This document shows positions 45,497 to 54,552 of a DNA stretch of 64,000 nucleotides, one piece after another; the stretch's first letter is position 1; each line of letters starts with the position of its first letter. The translations under genes and the position numbers were made by a program. The notes under the pieces were generated by a model. That model did not search any database. It was not told the origin of the DNA and saw nothing but the letters and a program-made list of their open reading frames with translations. Origin of the DNA: Mycobacterium sp. OAS707 (GTDB lineage: Bacteria; Actinomycetota; Actinomycetes; Mycobacteriales; Mycobacteriaceae). The stretch spans positions 744,001 to 808,000 of the forward strand of contig NZ_JADBDS010000002.1 of NCBI RefSeq assembly GCF_014873705.1, in the 5' to 3' direction.

Positions 45497-46017
45497 TACT
45501 GGCAGATGCGCAGCCCGGCGGGCTCGCAGTACAGCGGATACTGCTCGACCGGAAATGGCAGCGGTCCCTGGTAAGTCATCGTGAACGGGATCGTGATGAT
45601 CCCCGGCTGCAGTCCGCAAACGTCGTTGTGGGCGATGTTGCGGGTGCCCGTCATGGTGAGGTCGTCGAACTTGAACGTCTCGACTGTCGGCGCCCAGCTA
45701 CCGTCGGGGCACTGCATCCCCTGGCTGGTGTTATAGGTCCACTCCCAGACGCCGCCGGTCAGCCGTGCCAGACCGCTGGCCAGACCTGACGACCCGGCCA
45801 TGTGCAGCCTGCAGGCGACCGGCAGGTTCAGCGGCTCTCGCAGGTCGCCGACCACCGGTACGCAGGACGGCCAGATCGAGTAGGTCCCGCTGTCACCCTG
45901 CTCCGGCGTGTAGGTGTAGACGCCCTGGACGACCTGATCGGCGTGGGCGGGGCCCGCGAACCCAAGGGCCGCGCACGCCATGATGACGGCTGCGGCCAGA
46001 CCACGGAATATTCTCAC
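45496..46017 (-). CDS. Secreted protein, unknown function
   Basis: A 173-residue exported protein with signal peptide (RIFRGLAAAVIMACAALGFAGPAHA, cleavage after AHA about residue 26). The mature part is rich in Tyr/Trp with six cysteines (SCVPVV, ACRLHM, MQCPDGS, DVCGLQ, YCEPAG, RICQ), suggesting disulfide bonds in the cell envelope. The protein at 54553-54963 has a comparable size and style but is not clearly homologous. The start is GTG at 46017. It is translationally coupled to the DUF4185 gene and divergent from the ABC operon. Confidence 0.8.
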   Translation of the reverse strand: MRIFRGLAAAVIMACAALGFAGPAHADQVVQGVYTYTPEQGDSGTYSIWPSCVPVVGDLREPLNLPVACRLHMAGSSGLASGLARLTGGVWEWTYNTSQGMQCPDGSWAPTVETFKFDDLTMTGTRNIAHNDVCGLQPGIITIPFTMTYQGPLPFPVEQYPLYCEPAGLRICQ

Positions 46018-46109
46018 GTCGCTGAGTATCGCAGCCTTCGTTTCGCTAAGTCACGGTTTGGTGGCGCGACGGAGTTTCGGAGGCCCGACGCAGCGGGTAG
46101 AGATCCCAG

Positions 46110-47645
46110 GTGACGAAACCGGCGGTAGTGACCGCTGTCGGCGTCGTGGTGGCGGTCGTGGCTGCCCTCAGTGGCTGTTCCACCGGTTCCCGGGTTGATC
46201 TCGGCGACGACTCGTCGAGCAACCTGGTGGCCGCGATCGCGGGCGAGCCCGACCAACTCGACCCGCAGAAGACCAGCGCGTACTTCTCGTTCGAGGTGCT
46301 GGAGAACGTGTTCGACACGCTGGTGCAGCCCGACGCGAATCTGGAGATGCGGCCCGCTCTTGCGGAGTCCTGGGAGGTCAGCCCAGATCAACTCGCGTGG
46401 ACGTTCCACCTGCGCCGCGGCGTCACGTTTCACGACGGCAGCCCGTTCACCGCCGACGACGTCGTCTACTCGTATCGGCGCATCATCGACCAGAAGCTGG
46501 CCAACGCCGACAAGTTCAGTGCCGTCACCAGCGTCACGGCACCCGACCAAACCACGGTTCGGATCACGCTCAAGCAGCCGACGCCGAATCTGTTGACCAA
46601 TCTGGGCGGATTCAAGGGTGTGGCGATCGTGTCACGCCGGAACGTCGAGAGCGGCCAGATCGCAACGCATCCCGTCGGAACGGGACCGTTCGTATTCGCA
46701 AACCAGAAGAGCGGCGATTCGATCGTGCTGAAGGCGAATCCGACGTATTGGGCGGGGGCGCCGAAGGTTTCGGGTGTGACGTTCCGGTTCATCTCCGAAC
46801 CGTCGACGGCGCTGTCGGCGCTCCAGGCCGGTGAGATCGACTGGACGGACTCCATTCCGCCGCAACGGGTCGCTGCGCTGAAAAACGACGACTCCATCAC
46901 TCTGGCGGCGACGCCCAGTAACGACTACTGGTATCTCGCACTGAACGAGGCGCGGCCACCGTGGAATGACGTGCGGGTGCGCCAGGCCATCGCCTACGCC
47001 ATCGACCGCGACGCCATCGTGCAGGCGACCAGTTACGGGACCGCCGTTGCCAATCAACTCGCGATTCCCAAGGGCAATCCCTGGTACACCCCGTACGACG
47101 GCTACCGCCACGACGTCGAGAAGGCGAAAGGTTTGCTTGCAGAAGCCGGTGTGGCGCCCAAGACCCTGGACATGCTGGTGACCACCGAGTATCCGGAAAC
47201 GGTGACGGCTGCGCAGATCATCGCGGATAACCTTGCGCCACTTGGTATCACGGTGAACATTCGCACTGTCGACTTCGCGACTTGGCTCGACGAGCAGAAC
47301 AACGGCCACTTCGACATGCTGATGATGGGCTGGCTCGGCAACATCGACCCCGACGACTTCTATTACGCACAGCACCACACCGGCGGCAGCAGCAACGCGC
47401 AGAAGTTCTCGAACCCCGAGGTCGACCGGCTACTCGATGCGGGTCGAGTCGAAACCAACCGGAATGCGCGTGGCGACGACTACAGCAAGGCGGCGACGCT
47501 CATCGCCGACGAAGCGAGCTACATCTACCTGTACAACCCGTCGGTGATCCAGGCCTGGACCAAGAGGCTGTCGGGCTACGAGGCGCGCCGCGACGGCGCG
47601 GTCCGGTTCAGCACCGCGACGCTGACTTCGGGAGGGGCAACGTGA
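46110..47645 (+). CDS. ABC transporter substrate-binding lipoprotein (Opp/Dpp type)
   Basis: A 511-residue SBP_bac_5 family protein with signal peptide and lipobox ALSGC (Cys23). Family blocks include LRRGVTFHDGSPFTADDVVYSYRRI, GTGPFVF and VRQAIAYAIDRDAIV. The GTG at 46110 is the start, and the stop overlaps the permease GTG. It captures peptides or other small solutes in the envelope for the importer encoded by the next three genes. Confidence 0.92.
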   Translation: MTKPAVVTAVGVVVAVVAALSGCSTGSRVDLGDDSSSNLVAAIAGEPDQLDPQKTSAYFSFEVLENVFDTLVQPDANLEMRPALAESWEVSPDQLAWTFHLRRGVTFHDGSPFTADDVVYSYRRIIDQKLANADKFSAVTSVTAPDQTTVRITLKQPTPNLLTNLGGFKGVAIVSRRNVESGQIATHPVGTGPFVFANQKSGDSIVLKANPTYWAGAPKVSGVTFRFISEPSTALSALQAGEIDWTDSIPPQRVAALKNDDSITLAATPSNDYWYLALNEARPPWNDVRVRQAIAYAIDRDAIVQATSYGTAVANQLAIPKGNPWYTPYDGYRHDVEKAKGLLAEAGVAPKTLDMLVTTEYPETVTAAQIIADNLAPLGITVNIRTVDFATWLDEQNNGHFDMLMMGWLGNIDPDDFYYAQHHTGGSSNAQKFSNPEVDRLLDAGRVETNRNARGDDYSKAATLIADEASYIYLYNPSVIQAWTKRLSGYEARRDGAVRFSTATLTSGGAT

Positions 47646-48610
47646 CTTCCGCACTCACCCATCCGATCACCCGTTTCATCGCGCGACGGCTGCTCTACTC
47701 CCTCGTCGTCCTTGCCGGTGTGCTCGTCGCGGTGTTCGCGCTCGTGCATCTCGTTCCGGGCGACCCGGTCCGCATCGCACTGGGCACCCGCTACACCCCG
47801 GAGGCCTACGACGCGCTGCGGTCGGCAAGCGGCCTGGATCGCCCCATCGTCGAGCAGTTCTTCGGCTACCTCGCCTCCGCGTTCACCGGAGACCTCGGCG
47901 TCAGCTTCCGCAACGGCGACCCTGTCACCGTCACTCTGCTGGAACGCCTGCCCGCCACCGTGTCACTCGGCGTCGTCGGCATTGTCATCGCGATGGTGAT
48001 AGCGCTGCCCGCAGGGATCTTCTCGGCACTGCGCGAGGGCCGTGTCTCCGATGCGATCGTGCGCATCACCAGCCAGTTCGGCGTGTCCATTCCGGACTTT
48101 TGGCTGGGCATCTTGCTCATCGCACTGTTCGCGACGACGCTGGGCTGGCTGCCGACGTCCGGGTATCGTCCGCTGTTCGACGACCCGGTGGGTTGGCTGC
48201 GCCACATTGTATTGCCTGCTCTGACAGTGGGTTTGGTGGCCGCGGCGATCATGACGCGTTATGTCCGGTCCGCCGTGCTCGAAGTCGCGTCGATGGGTTA
48301 CGTCCGCACCGCGCGGTCGAAAGGCTTGCCGCCGCGCGTCGTGACGTTCCGGCACACCGTGCGCAACGCGCTCGTTCCGGTGCTGACGATCACCGGTATC
48401 CAGCTGGCGACGATTCTCGGGGGTGTGATCGTCGTCGAGGTCGTGTTCGCCTGGCCGGGCCTGGGCCGACTGGTGTACAACGCGGTCGCGGCCCGCGACT
48501 ACCCCGTCATCCAGGGCGCGGTGTTGTTGATCGCCATCCTGTTCCTGGTCATCAACCTGATCGTCGATGTGCTCTACGCGGTGGTCGATCCGAGGATCCG
48601 GTTGGCATGA
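47642..48610 (+). CDS. ABC importer permease (DppB type)
   Basis: A 322-residue inner-membrane permease with about six hydrophobic helices. It has the DppB-type N-terminus FIARRLLYSLVVLAGVLVAVF and the EAA-loop region TARSKGLPPRVVTFRHTVRNALVPVLT (about 219-245). The GTG overlaps the SBP stop (GTGA), and its stop overlaps the next permease start (ATGA). It forms the channel with the DppC-type subunit. Confidence 0.92.
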   Translation: MTSALTHPITRFIARRLLYSLVVLAGVLVAVFALVHLVPGDPVRIALGTRYTPEAYDALRSASGLDRPIVEQFFGYLASAFTGDLGVSFRNGDPVTVTLLERLPATVSLGVVGIVIAMVIALPAGIFSALREGRVSDAIVRITSQFGVSIPDFWLGILLIALFATTLGWLPTSGYRPLFDDPVGWLRHIVLPALTVGLVAAAIMTRYVRSAVLEVASMGYVRTARSKGLPPRVVTFRHTVRNALVPVLTITGIQLATILGGVIVVEVVFAWPGLGRLVYNAVAARDYPVIQGAVLLIAILFLVINLIVDVLYAVVDPRIRLA

Positions 48611-49488
48611 GCACACTCACAGGCGAATCGACGCGCGTGGCGTCGTGGCGGCTGTTGTTGCGCAATCCGGTGACCGTCGTCAGCGCCGCCGTGCTCGGCG
48701 TCGTGGTTGTCGTTGCGGTGGTGGCCGACTGGATCACGCCCTTCGGTGTCAACGACGTCGATGTTCCGAACGCGTTGCGACCACCTAGTGGCGAACACTG
48801 GTTCGGCACAGACGAATTGGGGCGAGACGTGTTCTCGCGGGTGTTGGTGGCCATGCAGGCGTCGATGCGGGTTGCGGTGATCAGCGTCGCGTTCGCGGTC
48901 GTCGTCGGCGTCATGGTCGGTGTCATCGCCGGTTACCGTGGCGGCTGGGTCGATGCGGTGTTCATGCGCGTGGTCGACGTGATGTTTGCATTTCCTGTGC
49001 TGCTGCTGGCCTTGGCCGTCGTCGCGATCCTGGGACCGGGAACGACGACGACGATTCTGGCGATCGGCATCGTCTACACGCCGATCTTCGCGCGGGTGGC
49101 CCGAGCCAGCACTCTGAGCGTGCGCATCGAACCGTATGTCCAGATGTCGCGTGCCATGGGCACCGGAAGCCTGTACATCCTTGGCCGCCATATCGTTCCG
49201 AACATCGCCGGGCCACTGATCGTGCAGACGTCGCTGTCGTTGGCGTTCGCGATCCTGTCCGAGGCCGCCCTGTCGTTCCTCGGGCTGGGCATCCAGCCGC
49301 CGCAGCCGTCGCTGGGCCGGATGATCTTCGACTCGCAGGGCTTCGTGACGATGGCGTGGTGGATGGCCGTGTTTCCCGGTGCGGCGATCTTCGTCATCGT
49401 GCTGGCCTTCAACCTTGTCGGCGACGGACTGCGCGACGTGCTGGACCCCAAGCAGCGCACGATGATCGAGGCCAGGAGCCAGCGGTGA
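48607..49488 (+). CDS. ABC importer permease (DppC type)
   Basis: A 293-residue permease. The N-terminal cytoplasmic segment is followed by helices and the FGTDELGRDVFSRVL motif (about 66-80), typical of DppC. The EAA loop (MSRAMGTGSLYILGRHIVPNI) is at about 178-198, and LDPKQRTM near the C-terminus is characteristic. It overlaps both neighbours by 4 bp, showing strict co-translation. It is the partner of DppB in the heterodimeric channel. Confidence 0.92.
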   Translation: MSTLTGESTRVASWRLLLRNPVTVVSAAVLGVVVVVAVVADWITPFGVNDVDVPNALRPPSGEHWFGTDELGRDVFSRVLVAMQASMRVAVISVAFAVVVGVMVGVIAGYRGGWVDAVFMRVVDVMFAFPVLLLALAVVAILGPGTTTTILAIGIVYTPIFARVARASTLSVRIEPYVQMSRAMGTGSLYILGRHIVPNIAGPLIVQTSLSLAFAILSEAALSFLGLGIQPPQPSLGRMIFDSQGFVTMAWWMAVFPGAAIFVIVLAFNLVGDGLRDVLDPKQRTMIEARSQR

Positions 49489-51110
49489 CCGATCAAGTAC
49501 TGAGTGTGCGCGGCCTGCGGGTACGCATCGGCAACCGCCACATCGTCCGCGACGTCGGGTTCGTCGTGCAGCGCGAACAGACGCTCGGCATCGTCGGCGA
49601 GTCCGGGTCGGGCAAGACGATGACCGCGCTCGCGGCGACGGGCTTGCTGGACACACCCGGCGCTGTCGTCGACGGCAGCAGCATCCTGGCGGGTGAGACC
49701 GAACTTGTCGGCGCGTCGCCTCGGTTGTTGCGCAGCGTGCACGGCGGCAAGATCGGTTTCGTCTTCCAGGACCCCGGCACCTCCCTGAATCCGTTGCTCA
49801 CACTGGGCCGCCAGATCACCGAATCGCTTGAGACACACCGGAAGATGACGCGACGCCAGGCGAACACCCGTGCCCTCGAGTTGCTCGAGGCGGTAGGCCT
49901 GCCGGATCCCGCGAGCCGCCTGCACGCCTATCCTCACCAGTTGTCGGGTGGGCAGCGGCAGCGCGTGATGGTTGCGATCGCGCTGGCCTGCGACCCCGAA
50001 CTGTTGATCGCCGACGAGCCGACCACATCGCTGGATGTGACGACGCAGGCCCAGATCATCGAGTTGGTTCGGGACCTGCAACGTGATTTCGGCACTGCGG
50101 TGGTGTGGATCAGCCACGATCTGGGAGTGATCGGACAAGTGGCCGACAACGTGACCGTGTTGCGCGACGGTGAAATAGTCGAGCAGGCCCCGATCCTCGA
50201 GCTATTCGACAATCCGCAGCACGCGTATACCCAAGAGCTATTGCAGGCGCGCCCGATCGTCGGCCGGTCCGCGCCTGCGCCCTTTGACGATGACGCGCCG
50301 GTGCTGCTGCGGGTCGACGGCCTCGATGTGCGGTTCGCCGTGACGACACCCGTCGGCAGATCGACTGTGCATGCCGTGAAACAACTTTCGTTCGACATGA
50401 AGCGAGGGATGACGCTGGGCTTGGTTGGCGAATCGGGCTCGGGAAAGTCGACGGTGGCGGGGGCGCTCACCGGGCTGGTCGAGCCCGACGCGGGCACCGC
50501 GCAATTGGACGGTGTGGACGTAATCGACGTTCGTGGGGCGGCGGGCAGGGCGCTGCGCCGCAAGATCGGACTGGTCTTTCAGGATCCGTTCTCGTCGCTG
50601 AACCCACGCATGCGGGTGCAGACCGCGATCGAAGAACCATTGCGCGTACACGGATTGGTCAAAGGCAAAAGTGATCGGCAGACACGGGTGGCCGAGCTAC
50701 TCGAACTCGTCGGTCTGCCTGCATCTTTCGCGTCCCGGTACCCGCACGAGCTGTCCGGCGGGCAACGTCAGCGCGTGAGCATCGCCCGTGCGCTGGCCGC
50801 GGAACCGGAGCTGTTGATTCTCGATGAGGCGACTGCATCGTTGGATGTTTCGGTACAGGCTCACATCCTCGACTTGCTCGCGCAATTGCAGCGCGAGCTC
50901 GGGCTGACGTATCTGTTCATCGGCCATGACCTGGCGGTCATCCAGCAGATGAGCCACGAGGTGCTGGTGATGCGCGACGGTGAGGCGGTTGAGTACCGGC
51001 CCGCCGCGCAGCTGTTCGCCGACCCGGAGCACGAATACACCCGAGCGCTGTTGGCGGCAGTTCCGCCCGGGCGACCGCGCGCCGCTGTAGGGGCCGGCGA
51101 AGGCTCGTGA
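49485..51110 (+). CDS. Fused dipeptide ABC ATPase (DppD-DppF type)
   Basis: A 541-residue protein with two ABC ATPase domains in one chain. The first has Walker A GESGSGKT (about 37-44), signature LSGGQRQRV and Walker B LLIADEPTT. The second has Walker A GESGSGKS (about 314-321), LSGGQRQRV and LLILDEATA. Dpp systems usually encode these as separate DppD and DppF proteins; the fused form is common in actinobacteria. It powers the upstream permeases and overlaps DppC by 4 bp. It ends 12 bp before the SDR gene. Confidence 0.92.
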   Translation: MTDQVLSVRGLRVRIGNRHIVRDVGFVVQREQTLGIVGESGSGKTMTALAATGLLDTPGAVVDGSSILAGETELVGASPRLLRSVHGGKIGFVFQDPGTSLNPLLTLGRQITESLETHRKMTRRQANTRALELLEAVGLPDPASRLHAYPHQLSGGQRQRVMVAIALACDPELLIADEPTTSLDVTTQAQIIELVRDLQRDFGTAVVWISHDLGVIGQVADNVTVLRDGEIVEQAPILELFDNPQHAYTQELLQARPIVGRSAPAPFDDDAPVLLRVDGLDVRFAVTTPVGRSTVHAVKQLSFDMKRGMTLGLVGESGSGKSTVAGALTGLVEPDAGTAQLDGVDVIDVRGAAGRALRRKIGLVFQDPFSSLNPRMRVQTAIEEPLRVHGLVKGKSDRQTRVAELLELVGLPASFASRYPHELSGGQRQRVSIARALAAEPELLILDEATASLDVSVQAHILDLLAQLQRELGLTYLFIGHDLAVIQQMSHEVLVMRDGEAVEYRPAAQLFADPEHEYTRALLAAVPPGRPRAAVGAGEGS

Positions 51111-51122
51111 GAAGGTCTTGCC

Positions 51123-51863
51123 ATGACGCAACTGGATGGCAAGGTCGCATTGGTCACCGGCGCCTCGGCAGGACTCGGCGCAGCCACAGCACAGCTCTTC
51201 GCCGAACGCGGCGCCTCGGTTTTCGGCATTGCACGCGATGCCGACCGGATGGCGACCGTTTTCGAAAACGTGCCGGGTGGCAAGTACGCGTCGGTGGACA
51301 TCTCCGATCCCGCGGCGTGCAAGCAAGCCATCGCAGACTGCGTCGCTGAGTTCGGGCGCCTCGACATCCTGGCCAACATCGCCGGCTTCCACCAGATGCG
51401 GCACACACCGACGATGACCGACGACGACTGGGATCGCGACCTCGCGGTGAACCTGAACGGGCCCTTCTATCTATGTCGGGCCGCGCTTCCCCACCTGCTC
51501 GAAACGGGCGGCAACATCGTCAACGTGTCGTCGATCGCCGGCGTCGAAGGTGAGGTGTATTCGGCCGGGTACTGCGCGGCCAAGCACGGGCTCATCGGCC
51601 TGACTCGCGCGCTGGCCGTCGAATTCACGAAGGAGAAGCTGCGAGTGAACGCGGTGTGCCCCGGCGGCATGCCGACCGCTCAGTCGACGGAGTTTCAGGC
51701 CCCAGACGGCGCCGACTGGAACCTGATCCTGCGCATCGCCTCTCCGCGCGGCTTCATGGAGACCGTCGACGTGGCCAAAGCGATCGCGTTTTTGGCGAGC
51801 GACGACGCCGCCGCCATCCACGGGGCGGTGTACCGGGTCGACAACGGCAAGGGCGCCGGCTAG
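51123..51863 (+). CDS. SDR family oxidoreductase
   Basis: A 246-residue classical SDR with ALVTGASAGLGAATAQLF (about 9-26), NIAGF in place of NNAG, catalytic Ser in NVSSIAGVEGE, and Tyr/Lys in YCAAK. It lies 12 bp downstream of the ABC ATPase, so it may belong to the importer operon and act on the imported compound or its product. The cofactor preference and substrate are not visible. Confidence 0.88.
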   Translation: MTQLDGKVALVTGASAGLGAATAQLFAERGASVFGIARDADRMATVFENVPGGKYASVDISDPAACKQAIADCVAEFGRLDILANIAGFHQMRHTPTMTDDDWDRDLAVNLNGPFYLCRAALPHLLETGGNIVNVSSIAGVEGEVYSAGYCAAKHGLIGLTRALAVEFTKEKLRVNAVCPGGMPTAQSTEFQAPDGADWNLILRIASPRGFMETVDVAKAIAFLASDDAAAIHGAVYRVDNGKGAG

Positions 51864-51872
51864 CCCGTTTGC

Positions 51873-51888
51873 TGTGACGCCCGTCACG
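51873..51888. promoter_or_regulatory. Crp-like binding site
   Basis: TGTGACGCCCGTCACG matches the cAMP receptor protein consensus TGTGA-N6-TCACA at 9 of 10 positions and contains the 14-bp palindrome GTGACGCCCGTCAC. It lies 9 bp after the SDR stop and about 200 bp before the small secreted protein gene at 52090. It may regulate that gene or terminate or read-through control from the importer operon. No binding data are available here. Confidence 0.5.
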
Positions 51889-52089
51889 CCAGTGCCTTGA
51901 TTCATGCCATCTCACGCCGGGCAGTAGTCGATTCCTGCCAACCGGCGATCAATTGCTGCCAGCGGAATTAAACCTCTGACCTCCCCGTTTAACACATCAG
52001 AAACGATGGAGAGAATTCCCCACCGGCACCAAAGATGTTCGAGTCGCGACAACCGCGCCACGAGTCGGACAAGAAGAGAGGGCACCAAA

Positions 52090-52257
52090 ATGAAGAAGTT
52101 CGGATTTGCCACAGTCATCGCCAGCGGCCTGGCCGCCGCGGTCCTCGGGCTCGCAGGCCCGGCCTCGGCCGACATCGGCCACCATGACTGGGTGAACAAC
52201 ACTCAGCCGTCGGTGAGCGTCCCGCACGTAGATAGCTCCGTGCAGCAGAGCCGCTGA
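52090..52257 (+). CDS. Small secreted protein
   Basis: A 55-residue protein typical of mycobacteria. It has a signal peptide (KKFGFATVIASGLAAAVLGL, cleavage near GPASA-DI), and the mature part is only about 25 residues (IGHHDWVNNTQPSVSVPHVD and a short tail). AGAGAGGG lies about 8 bases before the ATG. It is followed by a strong hairpin terminator. The function is unknown, but the gene is likely regulated by the upstream Crp-like site. Confidence 0.8.
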   Translation: MKKFGFATVIASGLAAAVLGLAGPASADIGHHDWVNNTQPSVSVPHVDSSVQQSR

Positions 52258-52270
52258 CCCCGACATACGA

Positions 52271-52299
52271 AGAGGGGCACCCATTTCGGGTGCCCCTCT
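52271..52299. terminator. Bidirectional hairpin terminator
   Basis: A 12-bp perfect stem (52271-52282 with 52288-52299, AGAGGGGCACCC/GGGTGCCCCTCT) and an ATTTC loop, followed by TTTCGTT. It lies between the small secreted gene and the convergent exported protein gene, and could end transcripts from both sides. Confidence 0.88.
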
Positions 52300-52313
52300 T
52301 TCGTTGTGTGCCC

Positions 52314-54014
52314 TTAGTGCTCTGGCCGACGGCGCCCGAGGAACAGGGCGAGGCCGATGGCACCGAAGCCCAGCGCCACGGTCACCCCTGCGGCGACGTA
52401 CAGGAAGATGTCTCGACCACTCATGCCGGCCGGTGACTCATCCGAGGCCAGCCGCAGTTGATAGTCGCCCGGCAGCGGTGCTTCCTGCGGAGCATCGAGA
52501 CCCGGGAACTGCTGGGTCCGGTGCACCTCGAATTGCCGTTCACCGCTTGCCGTTTGGGTCCACTCGCCCCACGCCGGAGTGGCACCGTCGAGCAGCACCT
52601 TGCGCTCACCGAACTGGGGGTCGTCGCCGACGTCGATGATGCGCCGAACGCGGAACGGCTCATAGCGCGCGTGCGAGTAATTCACCAACACCGGGACGTT
52701 GTCGTAGCGCAACACCGGAGGCGGAGGCGGAGGCAACGGCAAGCCCACCGCGGGGATGTAGCCACCGCCGAAGAACGAGCCGACCGCCACGTTGAGGGCG
52801 GTGTCCACCGCCGCGTTGACGAGGTTGGCCGCAGTGTCGACGACAGCGGTGAAGCTGTACGCCGCGAACTGCGCCACGTCGAGCACGGCCCGCGCCAGCG
52901 GCGGGATCCAGATGATCCGCGGGGCGTTCTGGTAGACGTACACAATCCGAACGCGCTCGTGATACGGGTTCAGGATGATCGGCCGGTAGTACTCGTCGTA
53001 CTGCACCCAATCCGGCCTCCACTGGCGGATCGGGCGGTCGAATACCCGGTCACTCGCGAGTCGAGCATCCACCTTCGCGCTAGCGCTGGCGTCGACACCG
53101 AGCGGGCTCTTCACGCCGAGATCAAGCCCGATCGAACTCGCGATCGAATCAACATCCTGCTTCGGCGCCGGATCTGCTTTCACCTCAATGGGTTTGGCGT
53201 TCTTGGCGACCTCGACATCCTCTTTGGGCGCTTCCAGTGTCTGCGGTTGCGACATCTGGATCACCTTGGCGGCCTGCGTCACCGAGACGGTTGGCTCGCC
53301 CGACGTGGCCGTTGCCGGCGACGTCTGCGCCGCGCTCACCTTCGGCTCGCCGGACGCCGCCGACTCGCTCGACGGCGATGATGCCGTGCTGCCCGTGGAC
53401 GGCAGGTCCGCGGTTGCCGCGTTCGGTGGGACCAGCGCGGCCGACGGCGGCACGGAACCGACCGACGCCGTTGCGGAAGCGCTCGCGGTCTCCGACACTG
53501 ACGCTGGCGACGACGGCGCCTGCGTGGCGGGACTCGGCGAGGCCACAGTCGAGGTGACCGTAGGCGTGTCAGAACTCGGGGCGACAGCACGTGGCGCGGG
53601 CGCCTCGACCTTCGTCACGGTCGGCGCCTCGACCTTCGGAGCCGGCGCAGCCGGCGTCGCCGTCGGCGATGCAGGCGCGACGACAGCCGTAGTCGTCTGC
53701 GTCACGGGCGCGGGCGCGACCGGTTCGACCACCTGCTGCGTCGGTTGCTGAGTCTGCGGTGCCTGCTCGACGGGCGCCGCAGGCGCAATGGCGGGCGCCT
53801 TCGGCGGCGCCTGTTGGACCGGAGCTTCAGTCTCCTCCGCGACCGGCGCCTTTGGCTCCGGCGCCGCGGCCGTCGTCGTGATGACCGGCTCGGTGTCCGG
53901 CTTGGCGAACGCCGGCGCGACTCCTCCAGTCAAAGCTGTGAGAGAGATCACGACTCCTGTCGCCAAAACGGCGACAACGCCTCGCTTCGAGCAGATTTCA
54001 AGCGGTGCACCCAT
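52314..54014 (-). CDS. Exported Ala/Pro/Thr-rich membrane protein
   Basis: A 566-residue surface protein with an N-terminal signal peptide (about 1-38, ending APAFA-KP). A long low-complexity Ala/Pro/Ser/Thr/Val region (about 40-290) is followed by a folded part with repeated Tyr and Pro (DEYYRPIILNPYHERVRIVYVY) and a C-terminal transmembrane helix (about 535-558) with an Arg-rich end. This suggests cell-wall spanning with a cytoplasmic tail. No catalytic motif is recognised. The ATG at 54014 has an inverted repeat 30-49 bp upstream. The terminator at 52271 serves its 3' end. Confidence 0.8.
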   Translation of the reverse strand: MGAPLEICSKRGVVAVLATGVVISLTALTGGVAPAFAKPDTEPVITTTAAAPEPKAPVAEETEAPVQQAPPKAPAIAPAAPVEQAPQTQQPTQQVVEPVAPAPVTQTTTAVVAPASPTATPAAPAPKVEAPTVTKVEAPAPRAVAPSSDTPTVTSTVASPSPATQAPSSPASVSETASASATASVGSVPPSAALVPPNAATADLPSTGSTASSPSSESAASGEPKVSAAQTSPATATSGEPTVSVTQAAKVIQMSQPQTLEAPKEDVEVAKNAKPIEVKADPAPKQDVDSIASSIGLDLGVKSPLGVDASASAKVDARLASDRVFDRPIRQWRPDWVQYDEYYRPIILNPYHERVRIVYVYQNAPRIIWIPPLARAVLDVAQFAAYSFTAVVDTAANLVNAAVDTALNVAVGSFFGGGYIPAVGLPLPPPPPPVLRYDNVPVLVNYSHARYEPFRVRRIIDVGDDPQFGERKVLLDGATPAWGEWTQTASGERQFEVHRTQQFPGLDAPQEAPLPGDYQLRLASDESPAGMSGRDIFLYVAAGVTVALGFGAIGLALFLGRRRPEH

Positions 54015-54043
54015 CTGTGCATCGACTCCTCTAGTAACGGAGC

Positions 54044-54063
54044 GTGGCGGATTGCTCCGCCAC
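54044..54063. promoter_or_regulatory. Inverted repeat upstream of exported protein
   Basis: GTGGCGGA-TTGC-TCCGCCAC is a perfect 8-bp inverted repeat, 30-49 bp before the ATG at 54014 and in the divergent region shared with the gene at 54210. It could be an operator or a 5' UTR hairpin. Confidence 0.45.
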
Positions 54064-54209
54064 TGCTGCCATGCGCAGCCATCTCCCCCAACGCTGGGCC
54101 CGGTCCAGCAGCTGCCGCGGCTCTGCTAATTCATCGCTGGTTTGCCGCAACTGTTACAGCCGCGCGGCGCATCCTTGAACTACCGACCCTGCGGGTCAGG
54201 AGGACTGCC

Positions 54210-54545
54210 ATGTCACCCAGGTACGGATTGCTCGCCGCGGGACTCGCTGGCGCCGCGGTCGTCTGCGCGCCCGCCGTCGGCGCTGAGCCGGTGTGGCCGG
54301 TCGCCGGCGCAGAGGACGCCAACGCCACCGTCGACGACCTGCAAGCCCAGGGCTACGACGTTCAGATCAACTGGGTCAGCGGTGTGTCGTCGGTCCCGCT
54401 GCACTGGTGCAAGGTCACCGCCATTCACAACCCCAACCACGAGCCACCCACCGGCGAGACGTTGGCGACGGTCTACGTCGACGTGTCATGCCCCAATCCC
54501 GATGACGACTACTGGGGCGGTTTCGGCGTGGGAATCGGATTCTGA
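54210..54545 (+). CDS. Small secreted protein
   Basis: A 111-residue secreted protein with signal peptide (YGLLAAGLAGAAVVCAPAVGA, cleavage near residue 25 before EPVWPV). The mature part holds two cysteines (WCKVTA, VSCPNP) and ends in a Gly/Phe-rich tail (YWGGFGVGIGF). AGGAGG lies at 54198-54203, and the ATG at 54210 is the only good start. Similar small secreted proteins are frequent in mycobacteria and remain uncharacterised. It is convergent with the next gene (7 bp between stops). Confidence 0.8.
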   Translation: MSPRYGLLAAGLAGAAVVCAPAVGAEPVWPVAGAEDANATVDDLQAQGYDVQINWVSGVSSVPLHWCKVTAIHNPNHEPPTGETLATVYVDVSCPNPDDDYWGGFGVGIGF

Positions 54546-54552
54546 CGCCCGT

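Noticed and set aside
52458..53381. A 307-codon plus-strand frame opposite the Ala/Pro-rich exported protein
   Set aside because: Its Arg/His-rich composition reflects the low-complexity codons of the true gene, and it has no supported start.
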